A stretch of DNA of 64,000 nt. It comes from Oscillatoria princeps RMCB-10 (lineage in GTDB: Bacteria > Cyanobacteriota > Cyanobacteriia > Cyanobacteriales > Oscillatoriaceae). Below, in pieces: positions 35,287-44,043 of the stretch. The notes beneath the pieces are model-generated. The model saw only the letters and a program-made list of their open reading frames with translations. It was not told the DNA's origin and ran no database searches. The stretch covers positions 372,001 to 436,000 of the forward strand of contig JAHHHT010000001.1 in the NCBI GenBank assembly GCA_019359235.1. Direction: 5' to 3'. A program made the position numbers and the translations under genes. Numbering within the stretch: the stretch's first letter is position 1; each line of letters starts with the position of its first letter.

Positions 35287-36231
35287 TCAGCGGTCACTTG
35301 TGACTTTTTCAGTCCGGCTGTCTTCGAGGGGGATAGCTTGGGGGATTTGCAGCCGGTGGGCTGCCGGTGGCAGGGGAGTCAAATGCAGGCAAATCAGCTT
35401 GGCCAGGGTTGGCTTCAGCTGGGTGCGGGGCACAATCGCGTCCACAAAGCCGTGCTTGAGCAAGTCCTCAGCGCTCTGAAAATCGTCCGGCAGCTTTTCG
35501 CGCAGAGTTTGCTCGATCACCCGGCGACCGGCAAACCCGATAGTGGCCTTTGGCTCAGCCAGAATGATGTCTCCCAACATAGCAAAGCTGGCAGTCACCC
35601 CGCCGGTCGTCGGGTCAGTCAAAACCGGCATGTAGAGCAGACCGGCTCTGCGGTGGCGCTCCAGAGCCCCAGAGATTTTGGCCATTTGCATCAGGCTCAG
35701 CATCCCCTCCTGCATGCGGGCACCGCCAGAGGCGCAGACAATTATCGCCGGCAAGCCCATCTTTGTGGCGTGCTCTATCAAACGGGTGAGTTTTTCCCCC
35801 ACAACCGAGCCCATACTGCCGCCCATGAACCGGAAGTCCATAGCGCCGAGGGCCACGGTTAGCCCGTCCAGTTGCCCCACCCCAGTCTGCACCGCATCTG
35901 CAAGGCGGGTTTTTTCCTGGTACTCGCGCAGGCGCTCCCCATAGGACTTGCGGTCGTAAAACTTCAGCGGGTCAGTCGGGCGCAGTTCCTCGTTCAGGGG
36001 CGTCCAGGTGTTGGCGTCTATCAGCTGGCGGATGCGCTCCTCGCTGAACACCCGGTTGTGATGGCCGCACTCCAGGCAGACCATTTGGTTCGCCCGCAGG
36101 TCTTTGGTGTAGGAGAGCACCCCACAAGCCTCGCATTTATTCCAAAGACCGTCGGCAATCTCGCGCTCCTGTCGGTCTTTACTAATGGGGCCAGATTTCC
36201 GTCGATTCGCAAACCAATCAAATAGAGACAT
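35287..36231 (-). CDS. accD: Acetyl-CoA carboxylase carboxyltransferase subunit beta
   Basis: Beta subunit of the carboxyltransferase that, with AccA, moves the carboxyl group from biotin to acetyl-CoA to make malonyl-CoA for fatty acids. 314 residues. The N-terminal four-Cys zinc domain (Cys33, 36, 52, 55 in [20 protein letters not shown] and LECGHH) is followed by the crotonase-like fold, with [40 protein letters not shown] and [18 protein letters not shown]. Start [10 protein letters not shown] is typical. It is complete and monocistronic in the window. Confidence 0.97.
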   Translation of the reverse strand: MSLFDWFANRRKSGPISKDRQEREIADGLWNKCEACGVLSYTKDLRANQMVCLECGHHNRVFSEERIRQLIDANTWTPLNEELRPTDPLKFYDRKSYGERLREYQEKTRLADAVQTGVGQLDGLTVALGAMDFRFMGGSMGSVVGEKLTRLIEHATKMGLPAIIVCASGGARMQEGMLSLMQMAKISGALERHRRAGLLYMPVLTDPTTGGVTASFAMLGDIILAEPKATIGFAGRRVIEQTLREKLPDDFQSAEDLLKHGFVDAIVPRTQLKPTLAKLICLHLTPLPPAAHRLQIPQAIPLEDSRTEKVTSDR

Positions 36232-36293
36232 GAAAGCGGTTAATTCCTTACTAGACGCATGCAGTTCCCCTGCCGGTCAAACCCTTAGACTTT

Positions 36294-36548
36294 CTATCCT
36301 ATACCCGGAAAGCGACAGATGGTCATTCTGGCCAGTCTGACTCTTCCGCCCCCACTGGACTGAGGAGGAGCAGGGCTGTCCAGCGGTCTTCTGAACTTGC
36401 CTTGCAACGCCGCTGGACTGCCGGCACCCAAATAAGACCCCGCCCCCAAGTCTATAATCCGGGTGGGTATCTCGTGAGCGGCCAGCACTTGCTGCATTAA
36501 TTCAGCTTCCCAGCGGCTGCCAGTAGTTCTGAGCGTAATCCAACACAC
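36294..36548 (-). pseudogene. DUF2007-like small protein with a frameshift
   Basis: Starts at a GTG (MCWITLRTTGSRWEAELMQQ), then VLAAHEIPTRIIDLGAGSYL and GAGSPAALQ, which matches small cyanobacterial signal-transducing-like (DUF2007) proteins. After AALQ the frame continues to 36294 with unrelated residues. A shift by one base restores the expected end ASSEDRWTALLLLSPVGAEE and stops at 36323. The break is in the ttgcaaggc stretch at about 36400. Either the gene is broken or one base is wrong in the assembly. Function unknown. Confidence 0.6.
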
Positions 36549-36950
36549 GACTTTATTTTATCAAGCGACTGGGAAAATCAGCTCTCACGGTGTACTGCCC
36601 TTGCCCAATAGTAAGCTACCAGCTTTTCAGGTGGCAGTGCGTTTGAAGACTCCTGCGCCTTGACTCGCGCTGCTATCGGGCACCGGCATGCCCAACCAGG
36701 CTGACGCTCTCCCCTCTGGCCACACCGGCAACGGCCTGTGCGGCTGTACCCTGCGAATATTGAGCTAAATCACAGCAGGCTGTTACAAAACGTTAAACAA
36801 TAAAATTACAAATCTCAAGCATCTACCCCGGCTTGGGAGCAATGGGACAAACTGAAATTAATCAGCAAGCGGGATACCCTGCTGCTGACTTGCTAAAATC
36901 TGTTGCCCGCGCAGCCGCCTACTCCCAACTCGCCTCCCGATGGCACAACT
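36549..36950. other. Intergenic region upstream of the sensor kinase
   Basis: About 400 bp with no gene. It is the likely promoter region of the sensor kinase gene, but I cannot assign elements. Confidence 0.4.
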
Positions 36951-38732
36951 ATGACTTTTCAGCCTGACCCAACAAAAACTCAGCCTACTTGCAACGATGT
37001 GTTAGCCCGGTCATCTGAGGACTCAGGCTGGCTCAACCGGCAGGTGCGCCGCCTCAAGATTGGAAGCAAAATTAGCCTCGGCTACGCCCTCAGCTTTGGG
37101 ATTGCCGCTGCCGGCATCTCAGCTGGGCTGCTGCTGGGAGAGTATTACAGCCAAATCGCCTATAACCGAGAAAAACAAACCGACGAACAAGTCAGGCTTT
37201 TCACGCGCTTGCAAACCGCTGTACTGGAGTCCCGCCGGCACCAGCAGCGGCTCATTCCTCAAGCAGAACAGCCGCAAAAGTTGCAGCAAGAATACTCCCA
37301 GTTTCTCACTCATGCCGCTGAAGTCAAGCAGCTGTGGGCGCAAGTCCAATCCTTAGGGCAAAAGAGGAGTTTTCTAACTGAGGTAGATGCCGAGGCTCTA
37401 CCAGTATTCCTGCGAAACTACGAAGGGGTGCCGCAGGCATACTTTCAGGAACTCGATAAACTCATCGGGCAAATCAATGCGCCTTCTTTGAAGCCAACCG
37501 AGAGCTTGGCTGCGCAAAAGCGCCTGCTACAGTTCACCACTAGCCCTGTTGCGCTGCAGTTTGATGGCATTTCGGATGCCCTAACTGATATAATTGAGGT
37601 GGGGCGCGAGCTGGAAAAACAGCGGGATGCTGCTTTGATGGCTGCTCAGAGCGTCAAAAATGGGATTGTTGCCGCCGGCATCCTCTTGTCAGGGGGAGTG
37701 GCGTTCCTTTTGGCTAGCTACACCCGCCGCGCTATTGTTCGCCCCCTGGAAGATGCCATCGGTGTCGCTCAGCAAGTCACCCGCGAATCTAACTTTTACC
37801 TGCAAGTGCCGGTGACTTCTTCTGATGAAGTGGGCGTCTTAGCCACTTCTCTCAACCAACTCATTGTTAGGGTAAGGCAGTTGCTGGCAGAATTGGAAGC
37901 GGAAAAAGAAGCCCAGCTGTTCCAGAGTGAGAAAATGGCCAGCCTCGGGCGCACACTTGCCGATGTGGCGCACGAACTCAACAATCCTATCAACTTCATC
38001 TATGGCAACTTAGACCCAGCCAAGGACTACATCTTGGATATTTTAGCGCTGCTGGAAACTTACGAAGCTGAGATATCAAACCCACCGGCTCCTGTTCGAG
38101 AGCACTCAGACGAAATAGATCTGGATTTTGTGAAAGAAGACTTGCCGAAACTTGTGCACTCGATGAAAGTCGGTGCCGAACGCGCCCGGGATATTATCCT
38201 GACGTTGAAAAATTTCTCCCGCCTGGATGACAGCGCCCCCCACCCTGTAGATTTGCACGAATGTATTGAGAGTAGCCTGATGATTCTCAACAACCGGCTC
38301 AAAAAGGATATTAAGTTGGTGCGCAAGTACGGGGAAATCCCAGCTGTTGAAGGGTACATGGGTTTGCTCTACCAGGTGTTTATGAATATCCTCAGCAATG
38401 CGATCGATGCCTTAGAGGAAAAACCGGCATCTCAAGACGGCAAGCAGATTGCGATCTCCACTGAACTCGACAGTGACTGGGTGGTGGTGCGCATTGCGGA
38501 CAATGGTGCTGGCATTGCGCCGGACAAGCAAGACAATATCTTTAATACCTTTTTTACTACGAAACCGAGAGGTGTGGGCACCGGCTTGGGTTTGTCTATT
38601 AGCCGCCAGATTGTGGAAAAGAAACATGGCGGCAGAATTACTTTTCGCTCCTCCCCGGGCGCGGGTACGGAGTTTGCCATCGGGCTGCCGGTGAAACAGC
38701 CCACTGGCACTGATTCATCCCTTAAGGGGTGA
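36951..38732 (+). CDS. Membrane sensor histidine kinase
   Basis: Transmembrane two-component sensor, about 593 residues. One membrane helix lies near residues 40-62 (LGYALSFGIAAAGISAGLLL), a 170-residue sensing part rich in helices follows, then a second membrane helix (VKNGIVAAGILLSGGVAFLL), a HAMP domain (RRAIVRPLEDAIGVAQQVT), a coiled coil, the phosphorylated His in LADVAHELNNPINFIYGNLD, and the ATP-binding domain with NILSNAIDAL (N box), VRIADNGAGI (G1) and RGVGTGLGLSI (G2). This is the class often found with cyanobacterial hybrid systems. The start ATG at 36951 is chosen; the frame is open 16 codons further up. No cognate regulator adjoins it. Confidence 0.92.
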   Translation: MTFQPDPTKTQPTCNDVLARSSEDSGWLNRQVRRLKIGSKISLGYALSFGIAAAGISAGLLLGEYYSQIAYNREKQTDEQVRLFTRLQTAVLESRRHQQRLIPQAEQPQKLQQEYSQFLTHAAEVKQLWAQVQSLGQKRSFLTEVDAEALPVFLRNYEGVPQAYFQELDKLIGQINAPSLKPTESLAAQKRLLQFTTSPVALQFDGISDALTDIIEVGRELEKQRDAALMAAQSVKNGIVAAGILLSGGVAFLLASYTRRAIVRPLEDAIGVAQQVTRESNFYLQVPVTSSDEVGVLATSLNQLIVRVRQLLAELEAEKEAQLFQSEKMASLGRTLADVAHELNNPINFIYGNLDPAKDYILDILALLETYEAEISNPPAPVREHSDEIDLDFVKEDLPKLVHSMKVGAERARDIILTLKNFSRLDDSAPHPVDLHECIESSLMILNNRLKKDIKLVRKYGEIPAVEGYMGLLYQVFMNILSNAIDALEEKPASQDGKQIAISTELDSDWVVVRIADNGAGIAPDKQDNIFNTFFTTKPRGVGTGLGLSISRQIVEKKHGGRITFRSSPGAGTEFAIGLPVKQPTGTDSSLKG

Positions 38733-38740
38733 GGGGTTAA

Positions 38741-38781
38741 CCCTGTTTCCCCTCGTTGCGGGGGGAAACAGGATTAACTGA
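38741..38781. terminator. Bidirectional hairpin between convergent genes
   Basis: TTAACCCTGTTTCCCC and GGGGAAACAGGATTAA form a 15-16 bp stem around a short GC-rich loop between the kinase stop and the prepilin peptidase stop. It is placed to end transcription from both sides, though no long T run follows. Confidence 0.6.
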
Positions 38782-39595
38782 GGGGGAAAAATAGCCGCAG
38801 GTAGGTGGAGAGAATCGCTTCGCCCCAAAGGGCTGCGATGCCGGCACCGATGGCCAGAAAGGGGCCAAAGGGCATGGGCTTGCTGCGCTCCAGCCAGCCG
38901 AGGGCGATTGCGCCGCCACCGGCAAAGGCACCGATGGCGCAGGCGAGGAAGCAGGCGATCAGCAAATACTTCCACCCCAACCACGCTCCCATCATGGCTG
39001 CCAGTTTGGCGTCTCCCGCACCCATTGCGGTTCGCCCAAAGGCGAGGGAGCCAAGGAAGGCGATGATGTCGAGCAGCCAGATTCCCAGAACTGCGCCGAT
39101 AATGCCTGACATCAGCTGTTTGATGGCACCGTCACCGGCGAGTGCCGGCAGAAAACCGGCGGTGGCTTGAAAGGCTAAACCGGCAGCCAATCCCGATTGT
39201 GTGAGAGGATTGGGCAGGGTCATGGTATCGAAGTCGATCAGGGAGAGTGCCAGCAGCCAGCTGAAGAACGCCCAGCAGCCGGCGGTTTGCCAAGACAGCC
39301 CAAATTGCCAGAAAACCAGCAAGAACAGGGTGCCGGTGGCGGCTTCCACGAGGGGGTAGCGCGGGGAAATGGGACTGCGGCAGTGCCGGCAGCGCCCCCG
39401 CAGGCACAGCCAGCCGAACACCGGCACGTTTTCACGAGCGCCGAGCCGGTTCAGGCATTTGGGGCAGCGAGACGGTGGCCACAGGAGGGACAGTCCCGCC
39501 GGCAGCCGGTAGACAACCACATTCAGGAAGCTGCCAATAGAAGCTCCCAAGGCGAAGACAATCAAGCCGGCGGCAAAGGTGACGAGCGTGTCCAC
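38774..39595 (-). CDS. pilD: Prepilin peptidase / type IV leader peptidase
   Basis: Integral membrane aspartic protease that cleaves and N-methylates type IV pilin precursors, needed for motility and DNA uptake. 273 residues with seven to eight membrane helices. The N-terminal cytosolic loop has the zinc-binding Cys pairs RCPKCLNRL and CRHCRSPISP. The catalytic aspartates are in SLIDFDTMTLPN and GAGDAKLAAMMG. The GTG start (MDTLVTFAAG) at 39595 is the only sensible one. Pilin genes are not nearby. Confidence 0.94.
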   Translation of the reverse strand: MDTLVTFAAGLIVFALGASIGSFLNVVVYRLPAGLSLLWPPSRCPKCLNRLGARENVPVFGWLCLRGRCRHCRSPISPRYPLVEAATGTLFLLVFWQFGLSWQTAGCWAFFSWLLALSLIDFDTMTLPNPLTQSGLAAGLAFQATAGFLPALAGDGAIKQLMSGIIGAVLGIWLLDIIAFLGSLAFGRTAMGAGDAKLAAMMGAWLGWKYLLIACFLACAIGAFAGGGAIALGWLERSKPMPFGPFLAIGAGIAALWGEAILSTYLRLFFPLS

Positions 39596-39604
39596 TTATG
39601 TAGA

Positions 39605-39730
39605 AGTGTGAAGTGTGCGGTGTGGGGTGGGCGATGTGGGGTGGGCGATGTGGGGTGCGTTCCGGGGCGGATGTGGGGTGTTCGTGCCGGTGTGTGCCAT
39701 GCGCCATGCCCCATGCGCCATGCCCTGTGC
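39605..39730. repeat. GATGTGGGGTGGGC tandem and GCGCCATGCC repeats
   Basis: Just upstream of pilD, the 14-bp unit GATGTGGGGTGGGC occurs in tandem with degenerate neighbours (39620-39680), followed by GCGCCATGCCCCATGCGCCA (39703-39722). Open frames through this region are low complexity and not genes. Confidence 0.6.
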
Positions 39731-39732
39731 CC

Positions 39733-39993
39733 TTAATAGAGTTCCGATTCAATCTGCTCAAAAGGCACAAAAGATTCGTTCGGCAACAAGATTGGCTTGC
39801 GGGATAGAATCATTTGGCCCCGATAAGTCAGCCGGTCGATGACCACACCGAGGGGGCGCTGAAGACGAGCGGCATGAACTTCCTGGTAGGTACGATAGAT
39901 TTTCCGCGCTGCTCTGAGCAATGCGGGATCGAGCAACTTGGGGAAATCTGCACTATCTGGCCCTTGCTCTGGCCTTTTCTGTGAAGCGTACAC
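39733..39993 (-). CDS. Hypothetical protein
   Basis: An 86-residue protein from a GTG (MYASQKRPEQGPDSADFPKL). The C-terminal half has alternating hydrophobic pattern, KIYRTYQEVHAARLQRPLGV and VIDRLTYRGQMILSRKPILL. No known domain and no ATG in frame. It lies upstream of pilD with repeat DNA between them. Moderately likely to be real because of protein-like composition and good codon use. Confidence 0.45.
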   Translation of the reverse strand: MYASQKRPEQGPDSADFPKLLDPALLRAARKIYRTYQEVHAARLQRPLGVVIDRLTYRGQMILSRKPILLPNESFVPFEQIESELY

Positions 39994-40210
39994 TACGCTT
40001 ACCCCTATTTTTTCGCGTGAGTTTAGCCCTTCTTCTGTGACTATAGCAGGGGATTGACCAAATGTTTAGGGGATTTACCCCCCCGTGGGCAGAGGGGGGA
40101 CGCCTGTCCAAAGTCTGGGAGGGGGGTTTTTGGGACAGGCGGGACGCCTGTCCTACGTCTGCGAGGGCTGGCAACAGCAGGTGATTTGCGTTCCATCTTC
40201 CAATCTATGC
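39994..40210. other. Gene-free region with a GACAGGCG palindrome
   Basis: No gene seen. GGGACAGGCGGGACGCCTGTCC at about 40132-40153 is another copy of the dispersed palindrome. Confidence 0.5.
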
Positions 40211-40216
40211 TATAAT
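40186..40216 (+). promoter_or_regulatory. Sigma-70-like promoter for the candidate ncRNA
   Basis: TTGCGT at 40186-40191 and a perfect TATAAT at 40211-40216 stand 19 bp apart. No protein gene follows on this strand, but the tandem structured sequence does. Confidence 0.5.
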
Positions 40217-40218
40217 TT

Positions 40219-40400
40219 ACTCAAGACAGGCACCAGAACCTGAGAACCAAAGGCGGTGGCTGCGCCCTAAAGCTCAAGACACTCACCTAGACCTGAGAAC
40301 CATGCAGCGGGTGGCTGTCCCGGAAACTGCCACAAAGCCTGAAACTCTAAAGGATGAGTGGCCTTCAAGCTAGTTCAAGTGACTTCTTCTTAAAAGAAGG
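40219..40400 (+). ncRNA. Candidate structured ncRNA with two 54-nt tandem units
   Basis: Two imperfect direct copies of a 54-nt sequence follow the TATAAT box: each starts CTCAAGACA, then has ACCTGAGAACCA, then GCGG(G)TGGCTG (40219-40272 and 40273-40326). CTCA...TGAG can pair within each unit; GTGGC...GCCAC pairs in the second. A hairpin ACTTCTTCTTAAAAGAAGGT (about 40380-40400) may mark the 3' end. No open frame fits. It does not match tmRNA, RNase P RNA or the riboswitches I can recall. Size and the lack of a downstream gene argue for a stand-alone RNA; it could also be 6S-like RNA. Existence of a transcript is inferred. Confidence 0.4.
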
Positions 40401-40552
40401 TGGCCAACATCATGAACTTGGCTGTTGAGATCGCGGGATTTGACTGTGGGCATTGGTTGATACGCCTTGGTTGAGAGAATCTCTCAGCTTATGTATTTGT
40501 TGGCAACTGTTAAAGGTTGTTAGCAAAAATGTATCGGCTAGGTTTAAGACCG

Positions 40553-40678
40553 GCTGCAAAGCCAAGTTGACCGGCTGCAAAGCCAAGTTGACCGGCTGCA
40601 AAGCCAAGTTGACCGGCAACATTGTCAAGTGAGCCGGCTGCAAAGCCAAGTTGACCGGCAACATTGTCAAGTGAGCCG
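40553..40678. repeat. 21-bp tandem repeat (ACCGGCTGCAAAGCCAAGTTG)
   Basis: Three tandem copies of a 21-bp unit are followed by two alternating blocks with ACCGGCAACATTGTCAAGTG and GAGCCGGCTGCAAAGCCAAG. On the minus strand the unit would read NLALQPV, but no ribosome site or homologue supports a protein. It lies about 60 bp from the tRNA gene. Confidence 0.7.
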
Positions 40679-40689
40679 TCGGCAAAAGT

Positions 40690-40720
40690 TGGGTGCGTTC
40701 CCCCAAAGGGGAACGCACCC
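40690..40720. repeat. GGGTGCGTTCC palindrome
   Basis: GGGTGCGTTCCCCCAAAGGG then GAACGCACCC form an 11-bp-stem hairpin of the GTGCGTTCC family, just downstream of the tRNA on its own strand, so it might act as its terminator. Confidence 0.6.
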
Positions 40721-40736
40721 AATACAGTTATTCAAG

Positions 40737-40808
40737 TGGGCGATACTGGGCTCGAACCAGTGACCTCTTCCGTGTGAAGGAAGCGCGCTACCACTGTGCT
40801 AATCGCCC
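40737..40808 (-). tRNA. tRNA-Val (CAC)
   Basis: On the minus strand a cloverleaf can be read: acceptor GGGCGAT with ATCGCCC, D arm AGCACAGTGGTAGCGC-like, anticodon stem CTTCC/GGAAG with loop TTCACAC giving anticodon CAC, T arm ACTGGTTCGAGCCCAGT, discriminator A. No CCA is encoded. It decodes GTG as valine. Confidence 0.92.
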
Positions 40809-40872
40809 TCGACTTCATTAATATAGCACAGGCAGCGGAAAAAAAACAAGTAAAGTTTTGTTTCAATTCCGG

Positions 40873-40956
40873 AAGGCGTAGGACAGGCGTCTCGCCTGTC
40901 CCCCTGTCCCCCTGTCCCCCTCAAGGCGTAGGACAGGCGTCTCGCCTGTCCCCCTC
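40873..40956. repeat. Two direct copies of AAGGCGTAGGACAGGCGTCT
   Basis: The same 33-bp sequence, containing the GACAGGCGTCTCGCCTGTC palindrome, occurs at about 40873 and 40923, 50 bp apart, with CCCCCTGT runs between. Located at the radC terminus. Confidence 0.65.
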
Positions 40957-40979
40957 GCGGGCGCACTCCCTCCTCCCGA

Positions 40980-41711
40980 TTAATCCCCCTGGGGGTACTC
41001 GTCCCACAGGGTTGTGATTTGGCGCAAGCTCTGGTGATTGCCACAGCCCAAAATCAGGTGATCCAGCAGGGGAATGGCCAGGAATTGGGCACCGGCAAGC
41101 AGCTGGCGGGTGAGGGCGATGTCTTCTGGGCTGGGCTCGACATTCCCGGAAGGGTGGTTGTGGGCGACAATCAGGCGGGTGGCTCCCTGGCGGATCGCTT
41201 CCCGGAATATCTCGCGGGGGTGGGCCAGGGTTTCGGTGGCGGTGCCAATGGTGATCACTTGGGTGCCCAGCAGGCGGTTTTTCACATCCAGCAGCAAAAC
41301 CGCAAATCGCTCTTGCGACTGCCACATTAAATCGTGGCTGAGGGCGGCGGCGGCGGCGGCGGGACTGTCTATTTCTTTGCGCTCTGGGGGGCGGGATTGA
41401 AACACTCGTTTGCCGAGTTCAACGGCGGCTAGAATAGTTGTTGCTTTCGCCGGCCCAATTCCGTGAATTTGTGTCAGCTCTTGCACGCTGATATCGCGCA
41501 AGACTTCCAGCGGATCGCGCTGGTGTTCGCTCAATTTCTGCAAGATGTACTGCCCGAGTCCGAGTGCGGAAAGCTTTCCCTGCCCTTGGCCGGTGCCTAG
41601 CAAGATGGCGATCAGTTCGGCTGTGGCCAGATTTTTTGGCCCTTGCGCCATCAATCGCTCGCGAGGGCGTTCGCTAACGGGGATGTCTGCAACTCTGAGG
41701 CAGTAGGTCAT
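40980..41711 (-). CDS. radC: RadC family JAB-domain protein
   Basis: 243-residue member of the RadC (YeeS) family. N-terminal helix-hairpin-helix-like region ([20 protein letters not shown]) and a C-terminal JAMM/MPN domain with the zinc motif E...H-N-H-P-S-G ([18 protein letters not shown]). Despite its name the family has no proven DNA repair role; a metalloprotease-like or DNA-related activity is possible. Complete gene starting [10 protein letters not shown]. It stands next to tRNA-Val and repeat DNA. Confidence 0.93.
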   Translation of the reverse strand: MTYCLRVADIPVSERPRERLMAQGPKNLATAELIAILLGTGQGQGKLSALGLGQYILQKLSEHQRDPLEVLRDISVQELTQIHGIGPAKATTILAAVELGKRVFQSRPPERKEIDSPAAAAAALSHDLMWQSQERFAVLLLDVKNRLLGTQVITIGTATETLAHPREIFREAIRQGATRLIVAHNHPSGNVEPSPEDIALTRQLLAGAQFLAIPLLDHLILGCGNHQSLRQITTLWDEYPQGD

Positions 41712-42022
41712 AGATGCACCGGCAGATTTTCAAGCGAGAACGGATTTTTTTCAGTTATCTCCTATCACCCCCCTTGCATGGCATCTGCACTACACAATCT
41801 TTAATGTTTCAATTCGGCTTCTGGGATTGACTCTCGCGCCGGTTTTGGGGGATAGGAATTTTTACTCGCTGTGCCGGTGGCCTGCATACAGCGCTCGGGG
41901 GCGGCCACGGGGGGCCGCCCCTACAGATATCAAACGGCAATTGTGCCTAAAGGAGCAAAGGGCAGTGGCAGCCGGTGGTGTGCCATCTTGGAGATTCGCC
42001 CAATCAAGGGGGTGCGACGGGT

Positions 42023-42247
42023 GGGGCTAAAGCCCAACTGCGAACGGGGGCTAAAGCCCAACTACTTTCGGGGGCTAAAGCCCAACTACTTTCGGGGGGT
42101 ACACAGCTGGGGCTAAAGCCCACAGGACTTACGCAGCGACCTTAATTGTGGGGTGGGTTACGCTAGCGCTAACCCACCCTACAGATAGAGGGTTTGCGTA
42201 AGTCCTGGCCCAACTGCGAACGGTGGGCTAAAGCCCAACTGCGAACG
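42023..42247. repeat. Cluster of GGGCTAAAGCCCAACT palindromes
   Basis: Five or more copies of GGGGCTAAAGCCCAACT(G/A) separated by GCGAACGG or ACTTTCGG lie before the dnd island. One copy is interrupted by the 85-bp element at 42123-42207. The rest of the gap 41712-42022 has a CGGCCACGGGGGGCCGCCCC hairpin (about 41901) and no gene. Confidence 0.75.
42123..42207. mobile_element. 85-bp MITE-like element with perfect TSD
   Basis: Bounded by CAGGACTTACGCA (42123-42135) and its exact complement TGCGTAAGTCCTG (42195-42207). The 5-bp target GCCCA is duplicated on both sides (42118-42122 and 42208-42212). Inside is the near-palindrome GGGTGGGTTACGCTAGCGCT(AACCCACCC). It has split one copy of the GGGCTAAAGCCCAACT palindrome, which dates the insertion after that repeat. 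No coding capacity, so it was moved by a transposase elsewhere. Confidence 0.85.
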
Positions 42248-42331
42248 GCCACTGTTGGGCGTGGCGGCTGCCGGCTAAAATTATTCTGACCCGTTTATTT
42301 TCAGGAAAGCTAGCATCTGAGCGCACCAGAG

Positions 42332-43723
42332 GTGAATCTACTAACAGTAAATCAGCCGCCGGTGGGATGCCCCGAAATGCCACCGTCTCTACAGTTGCGG
42401 CAGTATCAGAAACAAGCGGTAAACAGCTGGTTTGCTAACAAGGGGCGGGGCACTCTCAAGATGGCCACCGGCAGCGGCAAGACGATTACAGCTCTGGCTC
42501 TGGTGACAGAACTCTACCAGAAAATCGGCTTGCAGGCGTTGCTGGTGGTGTGCCCTTTCCGGCATCTGGTAATGCAGTGGGCGCGAGAGTGCGATAAATT
42601 TGGACTGCAGCCAATTTTAGCTTTTGAAAATGTGCACAGCTGGCAGCGCCAACTCTCAAGCCAGCTTTACAGTGTGCGTGCCGGCAGTCAACCTTTTCTG
42701 ACGGTTATTACGACAAATGCTACGCTGATCAAAGATGGGTTGCAGTCGCAGCTTAAGTATTTCCCAGATAAAACTTTAATTGTGGGCGATGAGGCTCACA
42801 ATCTGGGAGCGCCGCGATTGGAGGAGAGTTTGCCTCGCAAAATCGGGCTGCGGTTGGCTTTGTCTGCGACGCCGGAGCGGTATTTTGACGAGCGGGGTAC
42901 TGAGGTTTTGTTTGATTATTTTGGGCCGGTGTTGCAGCCTGAACTCACTCTGGGAGATGCGATTCGGCTGGGGGCGCTTGTCCGCTACGTTTACTATCCC
43001 ATTCTGGTGCCTTTGACTGAATCGGAAAGTCTCGTTTATGGGAGGTTGACTACAAGAATTGGCTGGGCGCTTAAAAAGAATGAAAAGGCTGATTTTGAGG
43101 AGTGTTTAAAGGCTTTATTGATTAAGCGTGCTCGGTTAATTGGGGCGGCGGCGAATAAGTTAAATGCCCTGCAGCAGTTAATGGTAAGCCGTCTTAAAAC
43201 TGGGCACACTCTGTTTTATTGTGGGGACGGTTCGGTGGAGGGGGCGGTGAGTAAGGAAAGCAGCCGCCAGCTGGCAGAAACTGCCCGGATTCTGGGGGCT
43301 GAACTGGGCTATCGGGTTAATACTTATACGGCGGAGACGCCTTTGACAGAACGAGAGGTTTTGCGCCGGCAATTTGAGTCGGGCGAGTTGCAGGGTTTGG
43401 TGGCAATTCGCTGTTTGGATGAGGGGGTGGATATCCCGGCAATTCAGACGGCTGTGATTCTGGCCAGCAGCAGCAATCCGCGCCAGTTTATTCAGCGCCG
43501 GGGGCGAATTTTGCGCCCTCACCCCAGCAAGCAGCGGGCTACTCTGTTTGATATGATTGTGATGCCTCCGGATTTGGGGCGGGATACTTTGGATGTGGAG
43601 CGCAGTTTGATGCGCAAGGAGTTGCGGCGGTTCTTGGAGTTTGCTGATTTGGCTGAGAATGCCGGTGAAGCTCGGCTGAAATTATTGGAGCTTCAAACGA
43701 GATACGGGCTGTTAGATATTTGA
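42332..43723 (+). CDS. DEAD-type helicase of the dnd-associated restriction family
   Basis: Superfamily 2 helicase of 463 residues. Motif I is KMATGSGKTITAL (43-55), motif II GDEAHN (152-157), motif III LALSATPERY, and motif VI QFIQRRGRILRP (about 388-399). The family is listed as the DNA phosphorothioation system restriction enzyme (dnd_restrict_1), which is found next to dnd genes. No separate nuclease domain is seen in this chain. It is the first plus-strand gene of the island. The GTG at 42332 is the longest start; MPPSLQLRQYQ a little later is an alternative. It probably acts on DNA that lacks the sulfur mark (inference). Confidence 0.85.
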   Translation: MNLLTVNQPPVGCPEMPPSLQLRQYQKQAVNSWFANKGRGTLKMATGSGKTITALALVTELYQKIGLQALLVVCPFRHLVMQWARECDKFGLQPILAFENVHSWQRQLSSQLYSVRAGSQPFLTVITTNATLIKDGLQSQLKYFPDKTLIVGDEAHNLGAPRLEESLPRKIGLRLALSATPERYFDERGTEVLFDYFGPVLQPELTLGDAIRLGALVRYVYYPILVPLTESESLVYGRLTTRIGWALKKNEKADFEECLKALLIKRARLIGAAANKLNALQQLMVSRLKTGHTLFYCGDGSVEGAVSKESSRQLAETARILGAELGYRVNTYTAETPLTEREVLRRQFESGELQGLVAIRCLDEGVDIPAIQTAVILASSSNPRQFIQRRGRILRPHPSKQRATLFDMIVMPPDLGRDTLDVERSLMRKELRRFLEFADLAENAGEARLKLLELQTRYGLLDI

Positions 43724-44043
43724 GGTTAAGTAGGTGGACATTTCTCGTGACGGGCGACCGCAAGGGTGGCTGGGCGACCGCAAGGGTGGCCGTTTGCCCC
43801 TACTGGGAACGAGAAATCAGAGGCAGAGCAGCTGGCGGCGGTAAAATTTTGTAAAGATGTCGTGCCGGCAGAACGCGGTATGATGTTTAATAATGGGACA
43901 GTTTCGCTTTTTTCGCGTCCGCACGGATTCCGATTATTAAGGGAACCTATCCTGTTACTGCAATTCTATCACATCCCAGAAAAAAAGCGCTGGCAAAAAA
44001 CTTTACAATTTGATAAAATAGATTGGACTTAGGGTGCGGACAG
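43724..44043. other. Intergenic region inside the dnd island
   Basis: No credible gene. A 20-bp direct repeat GGGCGACCGCAAGGGTGGC(T/C) is found twice at about 43754-43794. The open frame at 43766-44032 has no coding character. Confidence 0.45.

Noticed and set aside
35191-35862. 223-codon plus-strand frame opposite accD
   Set aside because: Most of it is antisense to the conserved accD sequence; a shadow frame.
40410-40722. Minus-strand frames with NLALQPV or QLGFAAG repeats
   Set aside because: The 21-bp unit keeps frames open by arithmetic. Two different frames look equally repetitive, so coding is unlikely.
43766-44032. 88-codon plus-strand frame before the small dnd protein
   Set aside because: It starts inside a direct repeat, has no ribosome site and a composition unlike the neighbouring genes.
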